A DNA stretch of 64,000 nucleotides from Pseudomonas sp. MMS21 TM103 (GTDB lineage Bacteria; Pseudomonadota; Gammaproteobacteria; Pseudomonadales; Pseudomonadaceae): contig NZ_JAJISP010000001.1 of the NCBI RefSeq assembly GCF_022132145.1, positions 248,001-312,000 on the forward strand, written 5' to 3'. Positions within the stretch are counted from its first letter, which is position 1. The number at the start of each line of letters is the position of its first letter. Under the pieces are notes generated by a model. That model made no database searches. It was not told the origin of the DNA and saw nothing but the letters and a program-made list of their open reading frames with translations. Below are positions 48,688-59,451 of the stretch, piece after piece. A program made the position numbers and the translations under genes.

Positions 48688-48732
48688 CTGCCCTTCTCTC
48701 CTCGAATTCGTTGGAATCGGCTTATATAGGAT

Positions 48733-48796
48733 AGGAGCCAGCTTGCTGTGGTTCGGCGATCACATACTCAAGAGCATGGCCGGCAAGCTGGCTTCT
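48733..48796. repeat. REP-like inverted repeat pair between hisD and hisC
   Basis: AGCCAGCTTGC (48736-48746) and its exact inverted copy GCAAGCTGGCT (48783-48793), with GGAGCCAGCTTGCTG flanks. This sequence type is common as dispersed REP/REPIN elements in Pseudomonas. The two arms form a doublet about 60 bp long in the 120-bp gap. Confidence 0.65.
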
Positions 48797-48807
48797 AGGG
48801 ATCGGTC

Positions 48808-50118
48808 TTAGGCCTTGATCCGGTACTCGGCACTGCGCGCGTGAGCGGTCAGCGACTCGCCACGGGCCAGCACCGAAGCGGTCTTGCCCAGCTCGGACGC
48901 ACCGGCGGCCGAACACTGGATGATCGAGGAACGCTTCTGGAAGTCATACACGCCCAGCGGCGAGGAGAAGCGCGCAGTGCCGGAGGTCGGCAGCACGTGG
49001 TTCGGCCCGGCGCAGTAGTCGCCCAGCGCTTCTGCGGTGTAGCGGCCCATGAAGATCGCGCCGGCATGACGGATCTGCGGCAGATACTGCTCGGGATCAG
49101 CGACGGACAGCTCCAGGTGTTCCGGGGCGATGCGGTTGGCCACCTCGATGGCCTGGGCCATGTCGACCACCTGGATCAGCGCGCCGCGGGCTTCCAGGGA
49201 GGTGCGGATGATCTCGGCACGCTCCATGGTCGGCAACAGCCTGGCGATGCTCTCGGCCACACGGTCGAGGAAAGCCGCATCCGGGCTGACCAGGATCGAT
49301 TGCGCATCCTCGTCATGTTCGGCCTGGGAGAACAGGTCCATGGCGATCCAGTCCGGGTCGGTCTGACCATCACAGACCACCAGAATTTCCGAGGGCCCGG
49401 CAATCATGTCGATACCGACCTTGCCGAATACATGACGCTTGGCGGTGGCCACATAGATGTTGCCGGGACCGACGATCTTGTCCACCGGCGGTACGCTCTC
49501 GGTGCCATAGGCCAATGCCGCCACGGCCTGGGCACCGCCGATGGTGAACACCCGGTCGACCCCGGCGATGCAGGCAGCCGCCAGTACCAGTTCGTTGATC
49601 TCGCCACGCGGGGTCGGCACCACCATCACCACTTCCGGCACCCCGGCGACCTTGGCCGGAATGGCGTTCATCAGCACCGAGGACGGATAGGAGGCCTTGC
49701 CACCCGGCACATAGAGGCCGGCACGATCCAGCGGGGTGACTTTCTGGCCGAGCACGGTGCCGTCGGCCTCGGTGTAGGTCCAGGAATCCTGCACCTGCTT
49801 CTCGTGGTACAGGCGCACGCGCTCGGCGGCGACTTCAAGAGCCTGGCGCTGCGCCGGGGTGATGCGGGTCAGGGCCAGTTCCAGACGCTCGCGCGGTAGG
49901 ATCAGGTCGGCCATCGAGGCGACCTCGAGGCCGTCGAACTTCTGGGTGAACTCGACCAGTGCCGCGTCGCCACGCTCGCGCACGGCCTTGATGATCTCCA
50001 GCACGCGATGGTTGACAGCATCGTCCGAGACGCCTTCCCAGCTGAGCAGATGATCCAGATGACGGGCAAAGTCCTGGTCGGCGGCATTGAGTCGGCGGAT
50101 GGCGATAGCAGCAGTCAT
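48808..50118 (-). CDS. hisD: Histidinol dehydrogenase HisD
   Basis: A 436-residue zinc-dependent NAD+ enzyme that oxidises histidinol to histidine in two steps. Family motifs are the [17 protein letters not shown] stretch, [17 protein letters not shown], the signature [24 protein letters not shown] and [13 protein letters not shown]. The ATG at 50118 has GAGG 6 bp upstream; an ATG at 50139 exists but the family starts as chosen. It follows hisG after a 123-bp gap. Confidence 0.96.
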   Translation of the reverse strand: MTAAIAIRRLNAADQDFARHLDHLLSWEGVSDDAVNHRVLEIIKAVRERGDAALVEFTQKFDGLEVASMADLILPRERLELALTRITPAQRQALEVAAERVRLYHEKQVQDSWTYTEADGTVLGQKVTPLDRAGLYVPGGKASYPSSVLMNAIPAKVAGVPEVVMVVPTPRGEINELVLAAACIAGVDRVFTIGGAQAVAALAYGTESVPPVDKIVGPGNIYVATAKRHVFGKVGIDMIAGPSEILVVCDGQTDPDWIAMDLFSQAEHDEDAQSILVSPDAAFLDRVAESIARLLPTMERAEIIRTSLEARGALIQVVDMAQAIEVANRIAPEHLELSVADPEQYLPQIRHAGAIFMGRYTAEALGDYCAGPNHVLPTSGTARFSSPLGVYDFQKRSSIIQCSAAGASELGKTASVLARGESLTAHARSAEYRIKA

Positions 50119-50241
50119 AGCGGGCCTCATGATTGGCAAATGCTCGGGCGTCGACAGGCTACCAAGCCCACCGCATGGACGCCCGAGAAAATTGGCTATG
50201 ACATGGATAGGCAGACGCGGCGTATTGCCGCGTTGAGGGTA

Positions 50242-50877
50242 TTAGCTGGGGTGTCGTGCCTCTACGGCTTCGCGCAGGGTATCGATCAGCTCCTGGATGC
50301 GCGCGTGCTGCATCTTCATCGAAGCCTTGTTGACGATCAACCGTGAGCTGATGTGGGCGATCAGCTCCTGCGCTTCCAGGCCATTGGCGCGCAGGGTATT
50401 GCCGGTATCGACCACGTCGATGATCTTGTCGGCCAGCCCCACCAGCGGCGCCAGCTCCATCGAGCCATAGAGCTTGATGATATCGACCTGACGGCCCTGT
50501 TCGGCGTAATAACGCTTGGCCACATTGACGAATTTGGTGGCCACGCGCAGCCGGCCTTTCGGCTCGGGCGCACCGACGGCACCGGCGGTCATCAGCTTGC
50601 ACAGCGCGATGCGCAGATCCAGCGGCTCATACAGGCCCTGGCCGCCGTACTCGAGCAACACGTCCTTGCCGGCCACCCCGAGATCGGCGGCGCCATGCTC
50701 GACATAGGTCGGCACATCGGTGGCACGCACGATCAGCAGGCGCACATCCGCCTGGGTGGTGGGGATGATCAGCTTGCGGCTTTTATCCGGATTCTCGGTC
50801 GGCACGATGCCTGCCGCGGCGAGCAGCGGCAGGGTGTCGTCGAGGATGCGGCCCTTGGACAGCGCAATGGTCAGCAT
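50242..50877 (-). CDS. hisG: ATP phosphoribosyltransferase catalytic subunit HisG (short form)
   Basis: A 211-residue short-form HisG, the first enzyme of histidine synthesis (ATP + PRPP). It has [27 protein letters not shown] and the PRPP-binding [15 protein letters not shown]. The C-terminal regulatory domain of long HisG is absent, so it needs the HisS-like partner HisZ, which is not in this window. It is downstream of murA; the 78-bp gap contains a 7-bp hairpin (ACCAGCC/GGCTGGT). Confidence 0.96.
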   Translation of the reverse strand: MLTIALSKGRILDDTLPLLAAAGIVPTENPDKSRKLIIPTTQADVRLLIVRATDVPTYVEHGAADLGVAGKDVLLEYGGQGLYEPLDLRIALCKLMTAGAVGAPEPKGRLRVATKFVNVAKRYYAEQGRQVDIIKLYGSMELAPLVGLADKIIDVVDTGNTLRANGLEAQELIAHISSRLIVNKASMKMQHARIQELIDTLREAVEARHPS

Positions 50878-50955
50878 GAAGCATATTTCCTTTGGAACGG
50901 GACCAGACCAGCCCTGCCGGGCTGGTTGTTGGGCATCGCTGCGATCAGCATCAAC

Positions 50956-52233
<1,278 letters not shown>

Positions 52234-52473
52234 TTAGGAGCGCGCGGCCCAATCGGCACGGCTGAAGAATTTCATGCTCACCGCATGGATACTGCCATCG
52301 GCAATCCAGGGATTGAGGTGAGCGTAGACCTGCTGTTGACGTTTGACCGGACCCAGGCCAGCCAACTCATCACTAATCAGATTCAGCTGAAAGTTACAGC
52401 CTTCGCCTTCAACTTCCACCTGGGTGTTCGGCAGTTTGGCCTCCAGGAGGCTTTTCACTTCTAAGGCCTGCAT
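52234..52473 (-). CDS. ibaG: BolA-family protein IbaG
   Basis: A 79-residue BolA-like protein. The conserved core is KSLLEAKLPNTQVEVEGEGCNF followed by a C-terminal alpha/beta segment including IHAVSMKFF. BolA proteins bind monothiol glutaredoxins and [2Fe-2S] clusters; IbaG relates to acid stress and envelope lipids. A Cys at about position 26 replaces the usual His-type ligand near the loop in some homologues. The ATG at 52473 has GAGG 7 bp upstream; a TTG two codons earlier is possible. It lies between mlaB and murA as in many proteobacteria. Confidence 0.9.
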   Translation of the reverse strand: MQALEVKSLLEAKLPNTQVEVEGEGCNFQLNLISDELAGLGPVKRQQQVYAHLNPWIADGSIHAVSMKFFSRADWAARS

Positions 52474-52648
52474 GCTCAACCTCGATCAACGCATTGAAAA
52501 ACGACAGCAGAGTCTTGGGAGCTGGAGGACTTTTCCGCACTAGCACGGAGGCAAGCCCGACAGACTACAAAGCTCGCGGTCGCGCATCATACAAAAAAAG
52601 CCACTCGCCTGCGAACCCCGCGCGGGGCTATCCCGACCGGAGACGGAC

Positions 52649-52957
52649 TCATTCTTCCAGCGGCAGCACATCCATCAGCCCGGAGACACTGGCTATCTCG
52701 CGCATATCCTCGGGCAGACCGCGCACCACCAAGCCCTTGCCTGCTGCCTGGGCATCGCGCATGAATGCCAGCAGCAGCGACAGGCCGACGCTGCTGGACT
52801 TGTCCACAGCCCCACAGTCGATCACGCAGCTTGCCGCCTGGCTGGCGGCAATCAGCCGCCCCCCCTGCTCGCGCAAGAGTGGACCACTGAGATAATCGAG
52901 CACGCCCGATAGCTGAAACAGCCCGGATGATTGTTCGACGATGGCGGCCCGACTCAC
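52649..52957 (-). CDS. mlaB: STAS-domain protein MlaB
   Basis: A 102-residue single STAS domain, the cytoplasmic regulatory subunit that stabilises the MlaF ATPase in the MlaFEDB complex. The central segment CVIDCGAVDKSSSVGLSLLLAFMRDAQ matches STAS helix 1 and its loop with the Ser/Thr-rich motif. The GTG start overlaps the mlaC stop by 4 bp (GTGA). It is followed by a 175-bp gap before ibaG that shows no gene. Confidence 0.88.
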   Translation of the reverse strand: MSRAAIVEQSSGLFQLSGVLDYLSGPLLREQGGRLIAASQAASCVIDCGAVDKSSSVGLSLLLAFMRDAQAAGKGLVVRGLPEDMREIASVSGLMDVLPLEE

Positions 52958-53592
52958 GACTCACCCGTAGATTTAGGCTGACGGGCCTTGGCGACGGTAT
53001 CGGTCCAGCTGTCGATAACCTTGTCCAGGTCATTGCTGTGGTCCTGCATGGACTGGGCGAACTGATCGCGAAACAGCTTGCCGACGTTGATGCCATTGAT
53101 GATCAGGTTGCGCATTTTCCAGCCGCCATCCTGATTGACCATGGTGTAAGACAGCGGGTAGAGGGTGCCATTGCCGTCCTTGATCTCCATGTTCACCGAT
53201 GTGCGCTGCGGATTCTGCTTGCCACTGGGTGGCAGCACGCGAATATCCTGATTATTGTATTCGAGCAGGGCGTTGCCATAGAACTGCATCAGACTGCGCT
53301 TGAAGCTTTCCTGAAAGCGCTGCATCTGCTCTGGCGTGGCCTGGCGCGAATAACGCACGGTCATCACCCCACGGGAAATGCCGTCAACATCCACCACCGG
53401 ACCAAGAATCTCGTTCAGCGCGGCATAAAAAGCCGCTGGATCATTGCGGTATTTGTCTTTATTGACCTTGAGGTCTTCCAGCAGAGTGGTCGTGGTTTGC
53501 TCCACCACCTGATAGGCACTTGGCGCGGCGACAGCCAGCAGCGGCATGGCCAATAACAGAGTGATCAGACCGTTACGCAGGGTCTTGAGCAT
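52954..53592 (-). CDS. mlaC: Periplasmic phospholipid-binding protein MlaC
   Basis: A 212-residue secreted protein with signal peptide (about 1-23, LLLAMPLLAVAAP) and a MlaC/Ttg2D fold. It shuttles phospholipid between the outer-membrane MlaA complex and the inner-membrane MlaFEDB. The ATG at 53592 has GAGGG about 8 bp upstream; an ATG at 53607 overlapping the mlaD stop is also possible and would add five residues. Its stop overlaps mlaB. Confidence 0.93.
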   Translation of the reverse strand: MLKTLRNGLITLLLAMPLLAVAAPSAYQVVEQTTTTLLEDLKVNKDKYRNDPAAFYAALNEILGPVVDVDGISRGVMTVRYSRQATPEQMQRFQESFKRSLMQFYGNALLEYNNQDIRVLPPSGKQNPQRTSVNMEIKDGNGTLYPLSYTMVNQDGGWKMRNLIINGINVGKLFRDQFAQSMQDHSNDLDKVIDSWTDTVAKARQPKSTGES

Positions 53593-53606
53593 AGTGGTAG
53601 CCCTCA

Positions 53607-54074
53607 TTAATTAGCCCCGTCTTTATTGACCGAATTGAGCAGGAATTTACCGATCAGATCCTCCAGCACCAACGAAGACTGAGTGTCGTAGATGGTACTG
53701 CCATCGACGAGCACCTCTTCATCACCGCCAACGCTGATACCGATGTACTTTTCACCGAGCAAACCGGCGGTCAGGATTGAGGCAGTCGAATCGGTGGGCA
53801 GGTTGTCCACGCTGTTATCCAGCAAAAGGGTGACACGCCCGGTGTAGGTGTCGCGATCCAGATCGATTGCGGTCACTTTACCGATGGTCACCCCTGCCAT
53901 CGTCACCCTGGCCCGTACCGTTAGACCGGCGATATTCTCAAAGTGCGCATAGACCTTGTAAGTATCGCTGCTACCCACCGTCAGACCACTGACGCGCAAC
54001 GCCAGCAGCAGCAGGGCCAATAGCCCGGCCAACAGGAACAGGCCGACACCAATCTCCAGTGTGCGGTTTTGCAT
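53607..54074 (-). CDS. mlaD: MCE-domain phospholipid transporter subunit MlaD
   Basis: A 155-residue MCE protein. An N-terminal membrane span (about 8-28) is followed by a single MCE domain (about 37-115, with YAHFENIAGLTVRARVTMAGV and LLGEKYIGISVGG) and a helical C-terminal tail that forms the hydrophobic pore of the hexamer. The start overlaps the mlaE stop (TGATG). Confidence 0.95.
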   Translation of the reverse strand: MQNRTLEIGVGLFLLAGLLALLLLALRVSGLTVGSSDTYKVYAHFENIAGLTVRARVTMAGVTIGKVTAIDLDRDTYTGRVTLLLDNSVDNLPTDSTASILTAGLLGEKYIGISVGGDEEVLVDGSTIYDTQSSLVLEDLIGKFLLNSVNKDGAN

Positions 54075-54871
54075 CAGAAGTCTCCAAACATCAAAGCGGT
54101 CAGAATAAAGTCCAGCCCCAACACGGCGAGCGAGGCGTAAACAACTGTTTTAGTGGTAGCCCGACTGATGCCTTCCGAGGTCGGCTCACAGTCATAACCC
54201 TGGAAAACGGCAATCCAGGTAACGACAAAACCGAAAACGATGCTTTTGATCACACCATTGAGCACGTCTTCACGAAACGAAACACTGTTCTGCATGTTGG
54301 CCCAGAACGAACCTTCATAAACGCCGAGCCAGTCGATGGCGACCATCGCCCCGCCCCAGATACCGACCACGCTGAAAATCACCGCGAGCAACGGCATCGA
54401 GATGAAACCAGCCCACAGGCGCGGCGCCACGATGTACTTGAGCGGATCGACACCGATCATTTCCAGGCTGGACAGTTGCTCGGTGGATTTCATGTTGCCG
54501 ATTTCCGCGGTCAACGCGGATCCCGCGCGCCCGGCGAACAACAAGGCGGTGACCACGGGACCGAGTTCGCGCAACAAGGTCAGGGCGACCATCTGCCCGA
54601 CTGCCTGCTCCGAACCGTAGTCAGACAGGATATTGAAACCCTGCAGCGACAGAACCATGCCGATAAAAACCCCCGACACGACGATGATCGCCAGCGACAT
54701 GACGCCAACCGCATACAACTGCTTAATCAGCAGCTGCAGCGGGCTGCCGGCAGAGTTGCGACCGAACAGTGCGCGCAGCAGGAACACCGTTGCACGCCCA
54801 AGCGTGGCTACTGCATCGATGCCGGCGCGACCAAACAGACGGATCCGCTCGAGCGTAGATGTCTTGCGCAT
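54074..54871 (-). CDS. mlaE: Phospholipid ABC transporter permease MlaE
   Basis: A 265-residue permease of the MlaE/YrbE family with about five membrane spans. The signature REIGPVV-like region reads [29 protein letters not shown], followed by [21 protein letters not shown], the coupling helix contacting MlaF. Overlaps of 1 bp with mlaF and mlaD indicate one translation unit. Confidence 0.96.
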   Translation of the reverse strand: MRKTSTLERIRLFGRAGIDAVATLGRATVFLLRALFGRNSAGSPLQLLIKQLYAVGVMSLAIIVVSGVFIGMVLSLQGFNILSDYGSEQAVGQMVALTLLRELGPVVTALLFAGRAGSALTAEIGNMKSTEQLSSLEMIGVDPLKYIVAPRLWAGFISMPLLAVIFSVVGIWGGAMVAIDWLGVYEGSFWANMQNSVSFREDVLNGVIKSIVFGFVVTWIAVFQGYDCEPTSEGISRATTKTVVYASLAVLGLDFILTALMFGDF

Positions 54872-55680
54872 CAGCGCCCCCCCAATAAATCGTCGCGGTA
54901 GTCTGCCGCCGGAAAGTGGAACGGCACCGGCCCGTCTGGAATGCCTTGCATGAACTGGCGAACACGCGGGTCATCCGAGTTCATCAACTCGTCTGGCGTG
55001 CCCTGACCCAGTACCTTGGTGTCGCCCACCAGGTAGATGTAGTCGGCAATGCTGGCGGTTTCTGCCAGGTCGTGGGACACCACGATACTGGTAATACCCA
55101 AGGCATCGCTGAGCAGACGAATCAAGCGCACCAGCACCCCCATGGCAATCGGGTCCTGGCCTACGAAAGGCTCGTCGTACATCAGTATCTGGGGGTCGAG
55201 GGCAATCGCCCGCGCCAGCGCTACGCGGCGCTTCATGCCACCGGACAGTTCATCCGGCATCAATTCCAGCGCACCGCGCAGACCTACGGCCTGCAGCTTC
55301 ATCAGCACAATGTCACGAATCATTTCGGTAGAGAGCTGGGTGTGCACACGCAGCGGAAACGCGACGTTCTCAAACACATCCAGGTCAGTGAATAGCGCAC
55401 CGCTCTGGAACAGCACGCCCATCTGCTTGCGCATGTCGAACAGCTCGCTGCGCGAAAGGCTCGGCAGGTTCAGCCCATTGACCCATACCTCACCCTTGCT
55501 CGGCCTGAGCTGCGCACCGATCAGGCGCAGCAGCGTGGTCTTGCCACAGCCGGAAGGCCCCATGATGCCAGTGACCTTACCGCGCGGAATGCGAATGTCT
55601 ATATCTTTGAAAATCTCCCGGTCGCCCCGCTGAAAACTGAGGTTTTTCAGCTCGACCGCATATTGCTGCTCGGCACTCAT
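54871..55680 (-). CDS. mlaF: Phospholipid ABC transporter ATPase MlaF
   Basis: A 269-residue ABC ATPase with Walker [10 protein letters not shown] (41-49), signature LSGGMKRR, Walker [13 protein letters not shown] and switch His in VSHDL. The C-terminal extension after about 245 fits the MlaF tail that contacts the partner subunit and MlaB. It heads the mlaFEDCB operon, which with MlaA and MlaC maintains outer-membrane lipid asymmetry. It is divergent from kdsD across 276 bp. Confidence 0.96.
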   Translation of the reverse strand: MSAEQQYAVELKNLSFQRGDREIFKDIDIRIPRGKVTGIMGPSGCGKTTLLRLIGAQLRPSKGEVWVNGLNLPSLSRSELFDMRKQMGVLFQSGALFTDLDVFENVAFPLRVHTQLSTEMIRDIVLMKLQAVGLRGALELMPDELSGGMKRRVALARAIALDPQILMYDEPFVGQDPIAMGVLVRLIRLLSDALGITSIVVSHDLAETASIADYIYLVGDTKVLGQGTPDELMNSDDPRVRQFMQGIPDGPVPFHFPAADYRDDLLGGR

Positions 55681-55769
55681 CTCTGCTCCTTGGAATGCAG
55701 CCTCCCTGACAGACGCCCGCCAGCGTTGCTAAGACACCGCAGTTGCCGGACCGGGCGAAATGGCCGGGC

Positions 55770-55799
55770 ACTATATCATTGCCAAATTAGCCTGCCCAA
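55770..55799 (-). promoter_or_regulatory. Candidate promoter of mlaF operon
   Basis: On the minus strand TTGGGC (55799-55794), an 18-bp spacer and TATAGT (55775-55770), about 90 bp before the mlaF ATG. The -10 is good, the -35 weak. Confidence 0.4.
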
Positions 55800-55921
55800 G
55801 GCCGAACATATGTTTACAAACCGGCGGCTACACAAGTGAACATTTGCCGGCTGGCGACCGTCAAAAATGCTCAAACCCAGCCACCGAACGATTCAAAGGT
55901 GAGTGCGCGAATCTTTCCCGC

Positions 55922-55927
55922 TATAAT
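55922..55927 (+). promoter_or_regulatory. Candidate -10 (TATAAT) of the kdsD-lpt-rpoN run
   Basis: A consensus TATAAT about 30 bp before kdsD in the 276-bp divergent region shared with mlaF. No convincing -35 lies at 16-18 bp (GTGAGT is the closest), so activation or an upstream element may be needed. Confidence 0.45.
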
Positions 55928-55956
55928 CGCCGCCTTTTATTCGACCCGCCTAAAAG

Positions 55957-56943
55957 ATGCCGATGCCAATGAGCCAGTCCAACGAGCTGATCAAGTCCGC
56001 ACAACGCACCATTCGCCTGGAACTCGAGGCGATTGAAGAGCTGCTGCCTCGCATCGACAGCAACTTTACTCGCGCCTGCGACCTCATCCTGGCCAGCAAA
56101 GGCCGCGTGGTAGTGGTCGGAATGGGCAAGTCAGGGCATATCGGCAACAAGATTGCTGCCACCCTGGCCAGCACTGGCACCACCGCATTTTTCGTTCATC
56201 CGGCCGAAGCCAGCCATGGCGACATGGGCATGATCACCCGCGACGATGTAGTGCTGGCCCTGTCCAACTCGGGCTCGACGGCGGAAATCGTCACCCTGCT
56301 GCCGCTGATCAAGCGCCTCGGCATCACCCTCATCAGCATGACCGGCAACCCGGATTCAGCGCTGGCCAAGGCCGCCGAAGTCAACCTGGACGCCCGCGTA
56401 TCCCAGGAAGCCTGTCCACTCAACCTGGCGCCAACCTCTTCCACCACCGCCTCCCTGGTCCTCGGCGACGCCCTGGCCATTGCCCTGCTGGAAGCCCGCG
56501 GCTTTACCGCCGAAGATTTTGCCTTCTCCCATCCCGGCGGCGCCCTCGGCCGCCGCCTGCTGCTGAAAGTGGAGAACGTCATGCATGGCGGCGCCAGCCT
56601 GCCTAGCGTGCAGCGCGGCACCTCGCTGCGCGACGCCCTGCTGGAAATGACGCAGAAAGGCCTGGGCATGACCGTGGTAATCGAGGACGACGGACGCCTG
56701 GCCGGCGTCTTCACCGATGGCGATCTGCGCCGCACCCTGGATCGCGGCATCGATGTGCGCCAGTCGAGGATCGATGACGTGATGACCGTACACGGTAAAA
56801 CCGCACGCGCAGAGATGCTCGCCGCTGAAGCACTGAAAATCATGGAAGACCACAAAATCAGCGGACTGGTAGTGGTCGACAGCGACGACCGACCGGTCGG
56901 CGCCCTGAATATGCATGACCTGCTACGCGCCGGAGTAATGTGA
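55957..56943 (+). CDS. kdsD: D-arabinose 5-phosphate isomerase KdsD
   Basis: A 328-residue isomerase that makes arabinose-5-phosphate for KDO synthesis. The N-terminal SIS domain (about 40-180: VVGMGKSGHIGNKIAATLASTGT and ALSNSGSTAEI) is followed by two CBS domains (about 210-328, ending GALNMHDLLRAGVM). Three ATGs lie close together (55957, 55963, 55969); the first is reported, and any would leave the SIS domain whole. It is the first gene of the kds-lpt-rpoN run. Confidence 0.94.
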   Translation: MPMPMSQSNELIKSAQRTIRLELEAIEELLPRIDSNFTRACDLILASKGRVVVVGMGKSGHIGNKIAATLASTGTTAFFVHPAEASHGDMGMITRDDVVLALSNSGSTAEIVTLLPLIKRLGITLISMTGNPDSALAKAAEVNLDARVSQEACPLNLAPTSSTTASLVLGDALAIALLEARGFTAEDFAFSHPGGALGRRLLLKVENVMHGGASLPSVQRGTSLRDALLEMTQKGLGMTVVIEDDGRLAGVFTDGDLRRTLDRGIDVRQSRIDDVMTVHGKTARAEMLAAEALKIMEDHKISGLVVVDSDDRPVGALNMHDLLRAGVM

Positions 56944-57482
56944 TGAACCCTGTGGCAATGAACCCTGATCTGCAACAGCGCGCCCAGGCCATCAAACTGG
57001 CGATTTTCGATGTCGACGGCGTACTCACCGACGGTAAACTCTATTTTCTGGTCGACGGCAGCGAATTCAAGACGTTCAACACCCTCGACGGCCACGGCAT
57101 CAAGATGCTGATCGCTTCGGGTGTGCGCACCGCCATAATCAGCGGACGCACGACCCCCGTGGTTGAGCGCCGGGCAAAAAACCTGGGCATCCAGCACCTG
57201 TATCAGGGCCGCGAAGACAAACTTGTGGCTCTCGACGAGCTTCTTGGCGAACTCGGCCTAAGCTATGAGCAAGTCGCCTATCTGGGTGACGACCTGCCCG
57301 ACCTGCCGGTGATCCGCCGGGTTGGCCTGGGCATGGCGGTCGCCAGCGCAGACCCTTTTGTCCGCCAGCATGCCCACGGCGTGACCCAGGCCCGCGGCGG
57401 TGAAGGCGCAGCCCGTGAATTCTGCGAGCTGATCATGCGTGCCCAAGGCAGCCTCGACGCCGCCCAAGCCGCCTACCTGTAG
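56943..57482 (+). CDS. kdsC: 3-deoxy-D-manno-octulosonate 8-phosphate phosphatase KdsC
   Basis: A 179-residue HAD-superfamily phosphatase of the C0 (cap-less) type. It has the nucleophile motif FDVDGVLTDG, then IISGR, the Lys in EDKLVAL, and GDDLPDLPV (motif IV). It releases KDO for LPS. The ATG at 56943 overlaps the kdsD stop by 1 bp (TGATG), with GGAG 8 bp upstream. Product order matches the pathway: KdsD then KdsC. Confidence 0.95.
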   Translation: MNPVAMNPDLQQRAQAIKLAIFDVDGVLTDGKLYFLVDGSEFKTFNTLDGHGIKMLIASGVRTAIISGRTTPVVERRAKNLGIQHLYQGREDKLVALDELLGELGLSYEQVAYLGDDLPDLPVIRRVGLGMAVASADPFVRQHAHGVTQARGGEGAAREFCELIMRAQGSLDAAQAAYL

Positions 57483-57491
57483 AGCCCCCCT

Positions 57492-58061
57492 ATGCTGCGC
57501 AAACTCCTGCCCCCCATCCTTTACGCTTTCGCGGCCGCACTGCTCGCCGCCGTCGGCTACTGGAACATCAACCCCGACAGCTTTTCCGAGCGCCCGGCCC
57601 AAGCCGGCGGCGAAAACGCCATCGACTTCTACGTGGTCAATGCCACTACCGTGCAATACCAGGCCGACGGCAAGCTGCATTACCAGATGACCAGCGACAA
57701 GCTGGAGCACATCAAGAGCAGCGACATCACCCTGCTGAGCAAGCCCTTCCTGCATCTGTATCGCGGCACCGAACTGCCCTGGAAGGTCAACAGCGAGCGT
57801 GCCGAAGTGGCGCCGCAAGGCAAGGAAGTGGAATTGATCGACAACGTTCGCGTTGAACGCACCGATGCCAAGGGTCGCCCGACGATCCTGACCACCAGTC
57901 GCCTGACCGTATTTCCGGATAAGGAATATGCGCAGACCCAGCAAGCCGTTAGAATCGTCGCGGCCAATGGAGTAACAACGGCACAAGGAATGAAAGCGTA
58001 TTTGAATGACGGCAGGATGCTCCTGCTGTCCAACGTAAGAGGCCTGCATGAGGTTCGTTAA
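57492..58061 (+). CDS. lptC: LPS export ABC transporter periplasmic protein LptC
   Basis: A 189-residue bitopic protein with one N-terminal membrane span (about 7-23) and a periplasmic beta-jellyroll (about 40-185) that passes LPS from LptBFG to LptA. DFYVVNATTVQYQADGKLHY and TTSRLTVFPDKEYAQT are typical LptC strands. It starts 9 bp after kdsC and its end overlaps lptA by 14 bp. Confidence 0.94.
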   Translation: MLRKLLPPILYAFAAALLAAVGYWNINPDSFSERPAQAGGENAIDFYVVNATTVQYQADGKLHYQMTSDKLEHIKSSDITLLSKPFLHLYRGTELPWKVNSERAEVAPQGKEVELIDNVRVERTDAKGRPTILTTSRLTVFPDKEYAQTQQAVRIVAANGVTTAQGMKAYLNDGRMLLLSNVRGLHEVR

Positions 58062-58590
58062 AACCTTCCCACTTTTGCTCAGCTTGAGCGCTGCGCTCGC
58101 GAGCACCTGCGCTTGGGCGCTGCCCACTGACCGAGAGCAGCCGATCCGCGTACAGGCCGACAGTGCCGAACTCGACGATCGACAAGGCGTCGCGGTCTAT
58201 CGCGGCGACGTGGTGATCACCCAGGGCACCCTGAAGATCACGGGCGACACCGTGACCATTACCCAGAACGCACAGGGCGACATCGAAATTTTCACTTCAG
58301 TAGGCAAACCCGCCTATTACGAACAGAAGCCGTCCGCGGACAAACAGATCGTCAAGGCCTACGGCCTGACCATCCAGTATTTCGCCCGGAATGAACGCAT
58401 CGTGCTGATCGACCAGGCCAAAGTGATCCAGGAAGGCAATACCTTCGAGGGCGAGAAAATCGTCTATGACACCCAACGCCAGATCGTCAATGCCGGCCGC
58501 GCCACCGGCACCAACATCACTACGCCGCGGCCACGCATCGACATGGTGATCCAGCCGAAGAACCCACCAGCCGAACAGCAGGCGCAGTAG
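58048..58590 (+). CDS. lptA: LPS transport periplasmic bridge protein LptA
   Basis: A 180-residue protein with a signal peptide (about 1-24, ending CAWA) and an OstA/LptA beta-jellyroll (about 30-160: [32 protein letters not shown], broken in the family pattern). It polymerises or bridges between LptC and LptD. It starts inside the lptC end (14-bp overlap) and is followed after 2 bp by lptB. Confidence 0.95.
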   Translation: MRFVKTFPLLLSLSAALASTCAWALPTDREQPIRVQADSAELDDRQGVAVYRGDVVITQGTLKITGDTVTITQNAQGDIEIFTSVGKPAYYEQKPSADKQIVKAYGLTIQYFARNERIVLIDQAKVIQEGNTFEGEKIVYDTQRQIVNAGRATGTNITTPRPRIDMVIQPKNPPAEQQAQ

Positions 58591-58592
58591 CA

Positions 58593-59318
58593 ATGGCCAC
58601 TTTGACAGCCCAGCACCTGGCCAAGAGCTACAAAGGTCGCCAAGTCGTGCGCGACGTCAGCCTGAGCATCGACAGCGGGCAGATCGTCGGCCTGCTCGGC
58701 CCCAACGGCGCAGGCAAGACCACCTGTTTCTACATGATCGTCGGCCTGGTGCAGGCCGACCAGGGCCGCATACTGATCGACGACCTCGACGTCAGCCACC
58801 TGCCGATGCATGGCCGCGCCCGAGCGGGCGTCGGCTACCTACCGCAGGAAGCCTCGATTTTCCGCAAGCTCAGCGTGGCCGATAACATCATGGCCATCCT
58901 CGAGACCCGCAAGGAGCTGGACCGGGCCGGCCGTCGCAAAGAACTGGAAAGTCTGCTGCAGGAATTCCATATCAGCCACATCCGCGACAACCTCGGCATG
59001 AGCCTGTCCGGTGGCGAACGCCGCCGCGTGGAAATCGCCCGCGCCCTGGCCTCCAATCCCAAATTCATCCTGCTCGACGAACCCTTTGCTGGCGTCGACC
59101 CGATCTCGGTCGGCGACATCAAGCAGATCATCCACCACCTCAAGGCCAAGGGAATAGGCGTACTGATCACCGACCACAACGTCCGCGAAACCCTGGATAT
59201 CTGCGAAACTGCCTACATCGTCAGCGACGGCCAACTGATCGCCGAAGGCGATGCCGATGCCATTCTGGCCAATCAACTGGTCAAAGACGTATACCTGGGA
59301 CACGAGTTCCGCCTGTAA
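58593..59318 (+). CDS. lptB: LPS export ABC transporter ATPase LptB
   Basis: A 241-residue cytoplasmic ABC ATPase: Walker [10 protein letters not shown] (36-44), signature LSGGERRR, Walker [14 protein letters not shown] and switch His in ITDHNVRE. It powers LPS extraction by LptFG, whose genes are not in this window. The close lptC-lptA-lptB order is universal in gammaproteobacteria; rpoN follows after 133 bp. Confidence 0.97.
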   Translation: MATLTAQHLAKSYKGRQVVRDVSLSIDSGQIVGLLGPNGAGKTTCFYMIVGLVQADQGRILIDDLDVSHLPMHGRARAGVGYLPQEASIFRKLSVADNIMAILETRKELDRAGRRKELESLLQEFHISHIRDNLGMSLSGGERRRVEIARALASNPKFILLDEPFAGVDPISVGDIKQIIHHLKAKGIGVLITDHNVRETLDICETAYIVSDGQLIAEGDADAILANQLVKDVYLGHEFRL

Positions 59319-59377
59319 CAGCGGTTTTTCTCTACCGAATAGCAGCCAGAGCTAGGCAAACCACTGCAGATCAGGCA

Positions 59378-59383
59378 TATAAT
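59378..59383 (+). promoter_or_regulatory. Candidate -10 (TATAAT) before rpoN
   Basis: A consensus TATAAT 68 bp before the rpoN ATG, in the only sizeable gap (133 bp) between lptB and ptsO-side genes. The -35 region (GGCAAA) is weak. It may give rpoN its own transcript besides read-through from lptB. Confidence 0.4.
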
Positions 59384-59451
59384 TTGCTTCCTTGTGGCGC
59401 CACGGCGCCCTGTAGTGGATTGCGCACAGACGCCGGCAAATAAGGTCTGCA

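Noticed and set aside
52474..52648. Possible small gene in the 175-bp gap between mlaB and ibaG
   Set aside because: Open frames here lack ribosome sites and start within or across neighbouring genes; nothing resembles a known small protein.
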